A stretch of 64,000 nt of DNA, taken from Patiria pectinifera (taxonomy: Eukaryota; Echinodermata; Asteroidea; Valvatida; Asterinidae). Of the stretch, positions 12,201 to 24,200 are shown piece by piece. The stretch's first letter is position 1; each line of letters begins with the position of its first letter. Below the pieces are notes generated by a model. The model saw only the letters and a program-made list of their open reading frames with translations. It did not search any database and had not been told where the DNA came from. Made by a program: the position numbers and the translations under genes. The stretch is from NCBI GenBank assembly GCA_029964075.1, contig CM057140.1, forward strand, positions 13,782,643 through 13,846,642, given 5' to 3'.

Positions 12201-15200
12201 GGCGTGACTGGGGAGGGCTCGTTGCTAGAAGTCCCTGGTAAGATGTGGTATAGTATAGTGACTGTTTTGAGGGGTATAGTAGAAGTATATACACTGCTAC
12301 GAGTGGTATAGTAAAACTATAACATTTAGCACTACCTGCCCAAGTCCAAGGGCAAAGGGGAAGGGATGACTGGGGAGGGATCATTGCTAGAAGTCCCTGG
12401 TAAGATGTGGAATAAGTAACACTATATTGACTGCTTTGAGTGGTATAGTAAAAAAATATTGACTGCTTCAAGTGGTACATTAAAACTACCTACCCAAGTC
12501 CAAAGCAGATGAGGAAGGGGTAACTGGAGAGGGCTCACTACTAGTGCTAGAAGTCCCAAGTAAGATTGGTGATTCTTTACAAATATTGACTGCTTCCAGT
12601 GGTACAGTAAAACTATTGACTGCTGCAAGTGGTTCATTAAAACTATATGCACAGCACTACTTGCCCAAGCTAAAGGGAGATGGGGAAGGGGTGACTGGAA
12701 GAGCTTGTTGTTTGAAGTCCCTTGCTTGAAGTAAGATTGTGGTATAGAAACACTATATTGACTCATTTGAGTGGTATAGTACAACTTTATTGACTGCTTT
12801 ATTAAAGTGGTATAGTAAAACTATGTGACTGCTTCGAGTGGTATAGTAAAACTAGCCAATCTATCCATCTTGTAGGTGGAGCCAAGCTCCCCGCCTCCTC
12901 CCGTCGCAGTCCCGCTTCTCTTGAGTCCGGCGGCATCACCATCGCGGCTGTTCGCTACAGCTCAGAGGACGCAGGCAACCTGGTGGCTTACATCTGCTCC
13001 TTAGTGGAGTACTCGCATCAGTGCGGACCGCTCCGAGGTGCCCTGGACAAACAGTCGGAGCTTGAGAAGGAGAAGACGGAGAACGAACGTCTGCAGAAGG
13101 AACAGGATGAGAGGGTGAGTAGGGGGAGTGTGGTTGGAAACGGTAATGGCAGTAATGTATCAAACTTGCTCTTTTGAAGGTGAACTGGGTTCCTTCTGTT
13201 AAGTTCTCTCGCACCCTCTGGCCCGAGCATAAACATGTGGGAATTACCTGGGGATGCTGTTATTGAATGTAATGGCAGTAATGCATTCAATATATTTCTG
13301 TTGAAAGAAAAGTTTTGTCGTCTTGCACCCTCCAGCCTGAAGTTACTTGATTCCTTTCTTATCCTTGGCAGAACCAGCAAAAACCAGGAAGTCTCACATA
13401 TTTTTTTGTTTTGTTTGGAATTCCGGCTATATTTTGGACATTATAAATTTTAAACGATTTCTGTCTCTTATCTATAATGTTTACACGTACATGTATGTTG
13501 GAGCGTTTTTACTACCCACCCCGACTTTTGTGTGGATTTACCTGCGCCGTCTTGAATTTAAAGCTCCATTTCTCACTGAATAAATGCGCAATCATTCTCC
13601 CATTCCTTGTCGGATTTCTCACTGCAGGAGAGAAATAATTTCATTTGTTAACATGCACATACCATCCTTTTCTTTCTTAATGGATATTTGTGGTGAAATT
13701 ATACAGATTAACAATTGTGATGAAATTATCCTATGGGTGACTGTGCTATTGAAAATTTCATAAAATTAATCGCAGTTCAGTCTAAAACACTCTAATTTGA
13801 ATGTAGAAAATCTACATTGGTTATTTTCTCGAAATTTAATAAGTATGTCAACCGTTGGAGTTTTTTTTTAACAATGTATTTTCCCCTATTGTGTTTTTCA
13901 TCCATCGTAACTTTACACGCGGTGTGTTCTGGCTGTGACAATAAAAAAACCAAGGCCGGAACTGCGGTATGTAAAGATGATTTGGACGATGTGACCTTTG
14001 ACCCCGCCTCCTGCTCCAAACTCCGCCTACTTTCCCTCCCCCAACCCATGCCCAAACCCCATTGCGTGCTACTTATGCCTATACCCCCTTTTGTGTGCAA
14101 CGCTGGTCTATGCATGCTTCCATATTTTGCAACTGACTGAGCCTGTTAACTTTGGATGACGTGCATATTCATGAGTCAGCCTCTAACTCTCATTGGTCAA
14201 TTGAATTATGACTCCGGGTAGCTATGAGCTAGGGTGCATTTTCAGGTTGTTGTGTGGACCACTTTCTGTTTTTCGTTTGTCATGGATTTTTTTTATGTGT
14301 ATGTGCATGGATTGTGTCTGTATGATTTACACTTGTGATTTTTTGTTGTTGTTGTTGTGAAACAGTTTATTGGTGTCATCATTTGAGGAGTTTTTGAATT
14401 AGAAGGTTTCCCTGTACTTCTCCCTACCAAAGTCGGAGTTAATTACTGGGCATTAATTCGCATGACTGGCAGTGCTTGACACATTAATTTACAGCTATAA
14501 TGATTAAGTTTAATATTGAAATGATGGCATTAACATGTATTTATTTACAGTAGTCATCATTGGGATGGGGTGGGGGAGGGGGCAGGAAGGGGGTGCACTA
14601 CAGAAAATTAACATCTGAGGTCATTACTCACCGTGGCGTATTTCATTTTGCAACCAGTGGGCATTCTTATTAATAAATGCTGGCAGCCATTGGGATAACA
14701 TTGCATGGTTTTGGCATGTGTTCTTAAAGTTCTTGATTCTCGGTTTTTAATCAGGCTTTCTAACCTAATAAACAATGAAAATGAAAATTTGTTTAAAAAA
14801 AACAACTAAAAATTGCATGAACGTCCTGTATACAAACACATTATATAAATACAACACTAATAAGTTTATAATACTGAGGATTTCATTAGTTGAACGGATA
14901 TTTTTTTTATAAACAAAGTCATCTTTATAATGCAATGTAGAAGCTCAAACCATGGAAAATAAAAGAACTGAATTCTGACATTTACAAACAAGCATTGAAA
15001 GTGTTTGAAAGTGTTTGAAAAATTACGTTTTACTGGCTATCAGAAATCTCATACTTGATGTCACTTCTTCACACAAGTTTTTCTGATGTCACATTTCTGT
15101 GAGGTTTTCTTAAACTTAATGCAGAGTAAAAACAGTCATCTCACTGGATGTCTGCAACAAAATTCTAAAATAGAAAATAGACACCAAATTAATTTCATTA

Positions 15201-18200
15201 AAAAAACCTTATCAGGCAAACCAAAAACCTCAAACCTCACAGTAAACCTCACTATTAACCTCACCAGGAGGCCCGCGAGGCGCTGGCTCGTGAGGAGCAT
15301 GAAGAGCCTGAGGAGGAGCCAGTCTACACGGAGGCTGACATCCCAGCCTTGCAGGAAGCCGTGACAGAGCTACAGAAGGAGTTTGACGCGGCCGTGGTGG
15401 TCAAACACGCACTGGAGAGCGAGCTGCAGGCTAGTAATGAGAGACTCAAGGCGGCTACCAACATGATCCGAAGGTTGGACATTGTTTTTATACCAAATCG
15501 CAAGTCAGTCACAAGTCAGTCATAAGCCAATTCACAAGTCGGTCACAAAATGGTTATAAGCCATATCACAAGTTCAATCATAAGTCAGTCACAAGCCAAA
15601 TCACAAGTTGAGTCACAAGTCGGTCACTAGCGAAATCACAAGTTGAGTCACAAGTTGGTCACTAGCGAAATCACAAGATGAATCAAAAGCCAAATCACGA
15701 GTCATTCATAAGCCAAATCAAAAAAATAAAATGGCAAGTTGAACCACAAGTCCAATCACTAGCCAGTCACAAGCTCAATCACAAGTTGAATCACAAGTTA
15801 GGCACAAGTCCAATCACAAGTCAGTCATAAGAAAAATCGCAAGTGAAATCAAAACTCAAATCACAAGTCCAATCACAAGCTGATCACAAGCTAAATCACA
15901 AGTCGGCAACAAGTTAAAGCACAAGTCAGAAACAAGTTAAAGCACAAGTCAGAAACAAGTTAAAGTACAAGTCAGCCACAAGTTTAAGCACAAGTCAGTC
16001 ATAACCAACATCACAAATGAAATTGCAAGAGAAATCACAAGTCAATCACAAATCAGTCATAAGGCAGATCAAAAGTTAATCACAAGTCGGTCCCAAGTTG
16101 ATTCACAAGTAAGCTCAATTTAAACATCAACTGCCAATCTAACCAATCACATTTCTCCTCCAACTCCACCCCACCAATCAGCTTGCAGCAGGAGCTGAAG
16201 CGCTGGCAGGCCTACGTGGACGACAACGCCGTCAACGAGTGGCTGCTCAGCACCTGCGTCTCCGCCGCGGCGTTCCTGACGTACTGCGGCGGAATGGACC
16301 CGGACTCCCGCCGACGCCTGGCCGACTACTTCAACGTGATGTGCGAGCACCACGGACTGCCCGTGCCCAAGAAGAAACTCTTCAAGGCTATTCCACTCAT
16401 CAAGTTCTTGTACTCCCAGGTGGGTAGTGTAATGCATGGTGTCAGGTCAAGTCGCCCCCTGGCCGACTCGCCCCTTACCGACTCGCCCCTTACCGACTCG
16501 CCCCCTGACTGACTCACCCCCTGACCGACTCGCCCCTTACAAGCTCGCCCCCTGGCCGACTCGTCCCCTAGCCGACTCGCCCCCTCGTCAACCCGCCTCC
16601 TAGCCGACTCGCCCCCTGACCGACTCGCCTCCTGACCGACTCGCCCCCTGGAAAAAGATGCACCGTACGGGGACATCGTGAAAAAAATAATAAAAAATAA
16701 AGACAGTGGAGGGGAACACGTACATTGTAACATTATTCGAACACCAATTTGAAGGATTTCTGGTATTCTCTCGATTTATTTTTAAAGTAAAACGATTTCA
16801 AACAACCTAGCCCATTAAGTTTTGAACTCTCAGTTAATTTTTTTGTAGATTCCAGGGAAAATTTTAATACGAATTCTGCTTAGTTTTTCCTTATTTTAAA
16901 ACGAATACAAATAAGATTATCAACAGCCCTTTGACTTCAAACTTAATTTCAAAATGTATTCCGAAATAATTATATTCTAGAGTAACATTTACCAAAAAAA
17001 TGTAGGCCATGCAGTTTTATCTTTTAAATAAGCGAAGAATAAAATCGTACTACGAAAAAAGACATCGGGAGCCCTACATTTAATGAATTATTTGGACTTA
17101 GAATATCATCCCCTAATCGTTTATCTATGTGCATGTACACAACACGGAGGTAGTGAAAATTCACGTTCAATTCAGTTTTCCACATTTTTCGCAAAAAGTT
17201 TTCCCCTGTCTCTGAGAAAAAAAAATGCCCAAATAAAATCTCAGCTCCGAAAAGCCTTTCCAGAGAATGATTGATAGCCGCATTGTTCAAATTGATACAA
17301 TGCCACTCTTGTTCGTTACAAAGCATATATATTTGGGTTCAGCTGTAGGCCACCGAACTTTAAGGCCTTTGAGAACTTGCCGCCAGTAATTGGAAGATTC
17401 TCAGATGATAAACAGCGATGATAGTATCTCAGCCAATGAAATGAGCCGGTTCCCGGCAAATAAATATGCCATTGGTTGCTTTCATCACGGACCGTCTGCT
17501 TTCATGAATGACTTCCTTCCACGCGCAACTGGAGTGATTAGCTATCTGAGCCACAGGTGCATGGCTGCATGCCCATCACATTCCAACCTGGTTGCTTAGG
17601 AGGCTCCCCTGTGACGCCTGGGACTGCCGGTTGCGTAGTCAGAAATCTTGTATGTGACTGTTTGGAAACCTTGTAAGTTGTATGTGAAAGCGGCAGCCCA
17701 GGAATGCTGCCGCTTTCGGGAAATTTGTGCAGGCAAAGTTTTTCATATTTTGGAAATTGGAATTTGGATGCAGTTTGCGTTAAATATGCATTTCCGTTAA
17801 ATAAAAGGTTGTTTTTTTTGTTTTCTTTTTAAGAAAATTGGGGCCCCCCCCCCCCCCCAAATACAAATAAACGATTTTCCTCAGGCCTTGACATTTCTTG
17901 AAGTGATTCGACAACACTTGCAGAATGTAGACGATTCATTTCGTCTTAAATTATTTTATAGCCTGCAGACTTCAAAAGAACATGGAAAAAATGGTGGTTA
18001 AACTTAAAGTGTATACAAGTGTATATACAAAGTAAGTATAGTGACCGCAGTTACCACACATTATACCGGGCAATGTGTTCTCCTCCACTGTCTTTTATTT
18101 TTATTATTTTTTTCACGATGTCCCCGTACGGTGCATCTTTTTCCAGGGGGCGAGTCGGTCAGGAGGCGAGTCGGTCAGGGGGCGAGTCGGCTAGGAGGCG

Positions 18201-21200
18201 GGTTGACGAGGGGGCGAGTCGGCTAGGGGGCGAGTAGGCCAGGGGGCGAGCTTGTAAGGGGCGAGTCGGTCAGGGGGCGAGTCAGTCAGGGGGCGAGTCG
18301 GTAAGGGGCGAGTCGGTAAGGGGCGAGTCGGCCAGGGGGCGACTTGACCTGCAATCTAATGCATATTCATGTAACCTCTGACCTCGCCTCTCACCGTGCA
18401 ATAATTTGCCATTATCCAACAGCTCCTTTTGAATTCGTAAGAAAGGCCTAACACAGGACTGGTGTTCAAAAACCCTGTAAATTAATTTTGTCTAATCCTC
18501 GCTAATGCATCTTATCTTAATCCCTTCCCAGGTTTACATCAGGTCACTGCATCTTGAATCTCTCGTAATCCTCTTATCATTAATCCCTTCTTCTTTTTCC
18601 AGGTTGACATCGAGTCGCTACGCATCCTGAACCTCCCCTCCACCCCAAACTCTCTCAACAACGCCTGCTTCATCATGCAAGAGCTCAGCAGCTCGGCCTG
18701 GACGCTGCTCTGCGATCCCACCAGTCGCATCATCGACTGGCTGAAATGTTACCTGAGCGGCCGCGTCTTGCTGGTCAAGTATCACGTAAGTTCTAGACCC
18801 AAATTTTGCTAAGCACTGAAAATATTTGCTTAGCAAATTCAGGTTACCAGCCGAAATGTCATGTGATGTGTATTGCTTGTGACTGGTTCCCAGCTGATTT
18901 TTGCTTAGCAAGAAAAATCTGCTAAGCACAGAAAATATTTGCTTAGCAAATACAGGTTACCAGCCAAAATGTCATGTGATGTGTATCGCTTGTGACTGGT
19001 TCCCGCTGATTTTTGCTTAGCAAGAAAAATCTGCTATTAGCACAGAAAATATTTCCTTAGCAAATCCAGGTTACCAGGCAAAGTGTCATGTGATGTGTAT
19101 TGCTGGTGACTGGTTCCCAGCTGATTTTTGCTTAGCCAGAAAATCTGCTCAGCACAGAAAATATTTGCTTAGCAAATTCAGGTTACCAGCCAAAATGTCA
19201 TGTGATGTGTGTTGCTAGTGACTGGTACCCAGCTGATTTTTTGCTTACCAACATTTTCTGCTTAGAATGAAATACTTACTTTTCGTCCCGCTTTGTGTCT
19301 TCCGTTTACAGGAGTTGCGCTCTCAGCTGGAGACCTGTCTTACGGAGGGCACCCCGCTGGTCATCATGGACTGCGATGCTCACGCCTTGGCCCAGGACCA
19401 ACGCTTCACTCGCTTGCTGCGCGGCCGGCTGGCGTTCATGAACGCCAAGGCTCCCTTTAAGATGATGGTAAGATTGAAGGAGGTTGTCCAGTTGGTGGTG
19501 GGGACCAGCTTAACTCTTCGGCAAACCGACATAGTGGCTCGACTATATTCATTCATTGTTTTAATTCGGATTAATTAAGACAAAAAATTACACAGTTAAA
19601 GACTTAATGGTGATTATATTCACCGCCAGTGTTTCAAATTTACCCCAAATATGGGAAGAACCAAAATTTCCAAACAACCACGGACAGCCAGAATTTTGAA
19701 CATTCCGTTTTTAGCATCACTTGAAAATTTAAGGTTTTAAAATACTGTACAGCTCAATGATGGGCTTGAAAGAAATGTACCGGTTTCTAAAGAGTACGTT
19801 TGATCACGGAGCATAGCAAATTGTCTCTTGTTGAACGATGGTCAAATGTTATTACAAAATGTCTTGATCCAGGCTCCCTGCTTTGCATAATGACCAACCT
19901 TAAAGTGGATCCTGAATAATCGAATAGACTAGTCCAACTACCTTACCCTGGGTTTAAGTGAAGATCGTCAAATTAAGGTTAAGTATGTTTTTCGTTTAAT
20001 ATGAATTTAGATGTCTCGTGAGTTGGTCGGCATATTTTACAATTCCTGCAAAGAGTTTTGAGTAATTTTTTTTCCTGTTACTTCTCTGATTGTGAAGGTC
20101 GCGGACCACGAGGTTGAGTGCCATCCCAACTTCCGGGTCTACCTGCACACCACGGAGATCCCCCAGCGCATCCCCCACAGCCTGGCTGCCTACACCAGCA
20201 TCATGAACTTCTACCAGACCAGGGAGGATTGCGAGGAGGAGCTGCTGGACCGGTTCATGGCACTGGAGAAGGCCAGGCTGGATGAGGACGGAATCTTAGC
20301 TAATAAGGTATGGGAAAAAATCTCGGAAAATATGGGAAAATTCAAGGATTTATATGCAAAAATCCTATGGAAAACCTGTGGATTTTATTAGTGTAACGAC
20401 TGGATTAAGCGAAATGGCTGAGTGAAGATGGAATCATTTTTCTTATATTTAGGAGAAAATTTTCAACCTGAAGAAACTGAACGAGTTGGAGCAGCAGATG
20501 CTTGACTGCTTAGCGTCGGACACCAGACTGCTCAACGACCTGGCTACCACCAAGAAACTGGCTCAGCTCAAGAAACATTACGATGAAACCCTAGAAAGGT
20601 TAGCAATTAACAGTCACAAAGCCACTAAGCAGACAAAAAAAATTGCTCAGCACACTTGCTTAATTAGCAAATAACGCCCGAGTACCAGCGACAAACAATA
20701 CATATTGCAAGACGTTAAAGTGGTAACCAGTGGCAAAATTTGTGGGGCTGCTAAGGGCAGAATTTTGCTAAGCGCAGAAATATCTGCTTAGCAGAAACAG
20801 GTTACCAGCTTAAAAGCCATACAGTGTTTATTGCTTGTGGCTGGTACTCAACAATTTTTTGCTTGGCATACAAATTTACTAAGCATTATTTCTTGTGTAG
20901 CAGCTCCAAATTGGATCCCATTTGTTTTGCTTAAATATTTTTTGTCACTATTTTCTGTGATAGAATTTTCTCTTTTTGTGTGTCTTTTTCACAGTCAAGA
21001 ACGCATACAGATGTCGGAGAAGGCAATCCACAATGCCCGCGAGGGTTATCGGTCCATCGCCAAGCGTGGGGCCGTCTGCTTCGACGTCGCCCGCTCCATC
21101 GTTGAGATTAATCCCATGTACCAGACGTCATGGCAACAGTTTCTGGATGTGTACGACGCCTCGATCAAACACTCTGAAAGGTGAGTTTAAATTCAATCAT

Positions 21201-24200
21201 TTCTTTAGAAAGGCTGATAAATATATTGAAATTTCATGCGAAATGAAGAACTCTTACAAAGTCAATTTAATTTCAGCAGTGTGGCTCATGCGCTTGGGAA
21301 AAAAAATCAGTCTCACAGAATTTACTCACAGTCACACTGGTGGTTACTCTGGTGAAAATCTGGCTCTTAAAAGCATTGTGAGTTTTGTTTTTTTAAAAGA
21401 CGATAGCAACAAAAGTGAAACTCAAATGTGCAATTTGTATTCCCAACTTTTTCTTCCAACCCCTGCATGACAATTAACTCATCTTATCCATTCATAAATG
21501 TGTGCATGCTTGCCTTTTTGTCCATGCTTACCTTCATCTCATGATATGGCTGTTCAGAACGTAAGTAGTTTCTCAAACAAACAGTTGATGACAAGCCCTC
21601 TTTTCTGCCGATACTGACTCACGACTTTCATTGCACGTGAAGATCCAACTAACCTTCCTTTCTACACCTGTAGATTTCCCGGAGACCTGAGATTTACACC
21701 TTTGTTTCATGTTCTTCTGTCTCACTAAAAGGCTCACGATATTTAACTTTTTTTGTCTTTGTACTCCATTGTCTGTTCTTTGCAGTGTTTGCACAAGATG
21801 AACACATCAAAAGACCCAACGAATCTTAATATTGTCCTGGTTTTATTCATACGAGTGAAAAACTCAGTTTTGGGAAAAGTGTGGGTTCTACTTTTTTATC
21901 ACCGGATACAGCACAGCTAATTTTGAAAATAATTAAGTTTGGGATTTTTACTCCGTGTTGGACAGAAGAATAGACTCACTGTGGTTGTTTTAAATGGAAT
22001 ACACAACATTTGCAAACATTAAAAAAAAACTACCAAATTATTACGAAATACCGTGCTGGACTGTTAGTGAATGACAGTCTAAAGCATTCTGTACAATCAT
22101 GGCACTTGGTGTGCTGTTTTTTTTTAAGAAAAAATTCTGAAAATTACAGCAAAAACAAATGTTGTATATTCCCTTTAAATGAAGTCCTTGAATGTCTTTC
22201 TCAATAACTTGTTACCCGTTAATTAAGGAGTGCCTCGCACAACTCTCAGATTGGTAAAATCCCTTTAGTCTGCTACATAATCCCCAAATTAATATGTCAC
22301 ACACACTTGTGATCATAAAACCGGGATATCGCAGTCTTTGTTTGTTATTTTCTCAAAGTACTTGACATTTTGGATAAAGATGAGCCTTTCTTAATTGATT
22401 GTGTCTGTCAATAATATTCAACAGGGCGGCAGTGAAAGCTGTGGTGGAGCGTCTGACCTACAACGCCTTCCAGTCGACGGCCAGATCCCTGCTGGAGAGA
22501 GACAGGATGATCTATGCTCTTCTGCTAGCCATGGAGGTGAGAAAATAGTTCAAGCCATTTTTTGAGTAAAATGAAGGTGAAGAGAGCGTGGAGTGGTTCT
22601 AATACCCAGTTCAGGCCAGGATTATTTTGACATTGACCCACGGACCCAGGCGCGAAACCTCCACGCCAGACGGGTTCAGGCCATCATCTACGGGTAGCAC
22701 ACCCTGATATTTCCAGCTTCGCTCGCTGCGAGCGGGTCGCTGACAGATATCGCTCGTTGCGTGTTTATCCGTCATCCGTTCCAAATACCGCAAAACCAGT
22801 TCATGTCATCCAACGTAAACTGGTTAACAGGGATACGAACGCTGTATGCTCACCCTGTACATTAAAAACGGAGGAGGATTTACAATTGGAGAAAGTTTGT
22901 GGGCAACCAGTCCAAGTTGACTATTCAGGAAGTATTTCACTGGTTATCTATCGCCTCATGTATTGCAATGTACAGGAGGGAGCCAGGACCACCTGATTGT
23001 TATTCAGCAGCAAGCTGAGTCAAAAATCATCAAAGATCCCTGAAATAACTTGATTTTAAACTCGGATAAAAAAAACGATGAATTTCCCATATGTCTGGAT
23101 TGTACCTATTTACATGTTTGTAATTCTTCAAACTCCTCTCTTTCTAGGTCGAGGACTCCCTCGGTAACGTCGGTCCCGGTGAGCGAGAGTTTGTCATCTC
23201 CCCTCAGTTGGGCTCTTCCATCATGACTGCTCTCGGCCACACGGTGGCGCCAGACCACCGCATCGCTCAGGCCAAGAAGCCTTTTGATTGGATGCTGGAC
23301 GAACAGTTCCACAATTTGCAGGTACGCTGTCAATTTTTTTTTAAAGTCAAGTTTATTGAAATTACCAAATGATAGAAGCATTTCTAAAGTGCTAATGCTG
23401 GTGCTCATCTATACGTCCCGGGTAGACAAAAGCAAGTTGTAGTTAAGTGGCTTGCCCAAGGACACCACACATGACCAGCATCTGGATTCGAACCCCTGAC
23501 CCTTCATTGGTCACAGTCCTTAACACCAAGCCACACATCTCTACCCATTTGTAATTGCTTGCTGAAAAGAGGCAACTAACAGTGAAGCAGCTTGCCTAAG
23601 GACACAAAATATGACCAGCATCTGGATTGGAACCCCTGACCCTCTAATAATGGATCACAAACCCAAAACATTCAGGCACGTGTGTCATTGGCCAAGCAAC
23701 TGTACCATACTTCCTGAATAGAGAGACAAGTATGAGTAAAGTGTCTTGCCCAAGGACACAACATATGATCAGCAGCTGGATTCGAACCCTTGACCCTTTA
23801 ATCACTTGTTGCAAACCCTTAAAAAAAATGTGTTGCTTTGCAGTCCCTTGCGATCCACTACGAGTGGTTCCAGGAGATGTTTGACCGCATGCCCAAGGAC
23901 GGTCGAGAGACCCAGTGGCGGACTCTTGGAGAACACGACACGCCGGAAACCGCGGTCTTACCAGAGAAGATGGATGAGGTGTACAACCCCATGCAGAGGC
24001 TGATGGTCCTGAGGGCGTTCCGGCCCGATCGCATCATGCAAGCAGGGACGGTTTTCGTCAACGCCGTGCTCGGGAAAAAGTGAGTAGACTGGAAAATCGG
24101 AGCTCTACAAGCTGAGATTTTCATTGGGTGCTGTTGTTCGTGACAATTTTGCCTTCCCAGTTATCTGATTTCAGGCCAGTTCTTAAGTTCATGGAGAACA

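Larger units (their letters stand above)
6806..15473 (+). other. Dynein exons 5-10: coiled-coil stalk and microtubule-binding domain
   Basis: Residues 205-640. Helix CC1 (about 205-345) is rich in K/E/Q heptads and carries an acidic insert near 275-290 (ESDEEIEDE). The microtubule-binding domain starts near 339: ERLKSFQNPPQIVLQVMEMV with N359-P-P matches the conserved 'xxxKSxxNPPxxVxxVMExV'. A Ser/Pro-rich insert (about 385-425) interrupts it before KWKQMQNILNDSVRF, the usual 'W..ak..L.d..F' helix. A Glu/Lys-rich return helix CC2 runs from about 545 to 660. A preserved stalk suggests microtubule contact is retained. Confidence 0.8.
16182..20307 (+). other. Dynein exons 11-14: end of CC2 and AAA5
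   Basis: Residues 640-902. RWQAYVDDNAVNEWLLSTCVSAAAFLTYCGGM matches the 'RW...L......GD.L.SAAF..Y.G' start of AAA5. LEDHxxx-type regulatory sequence is absent, but HPNFRVYLHTTEIPQRIP and IMNFYQTREDCEEELL match the 'HPxFRxYLxT...NP.yxP' and 'xNFxvTxxGLEDQLL' strands. No Walker A motif is seen, as expected for AAA5. Sequence is cut to at most 20 residues per motif elsewhere; these strings are family landmarks. Confidence 0.75.

Noticed and set aside
12330-12399. Alternative exon from the second copy of the exon 8 tail
   Set aside because: It has border signals, but its 70 nt would break the reading frame. Kept only as a duplication.
13817-14140. 107-codon frame with a hydrophobic, Cys-containing start
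   Set aside because: It lies within a dynein intron, has no homology I recognise, and includes simple-sequence parts.
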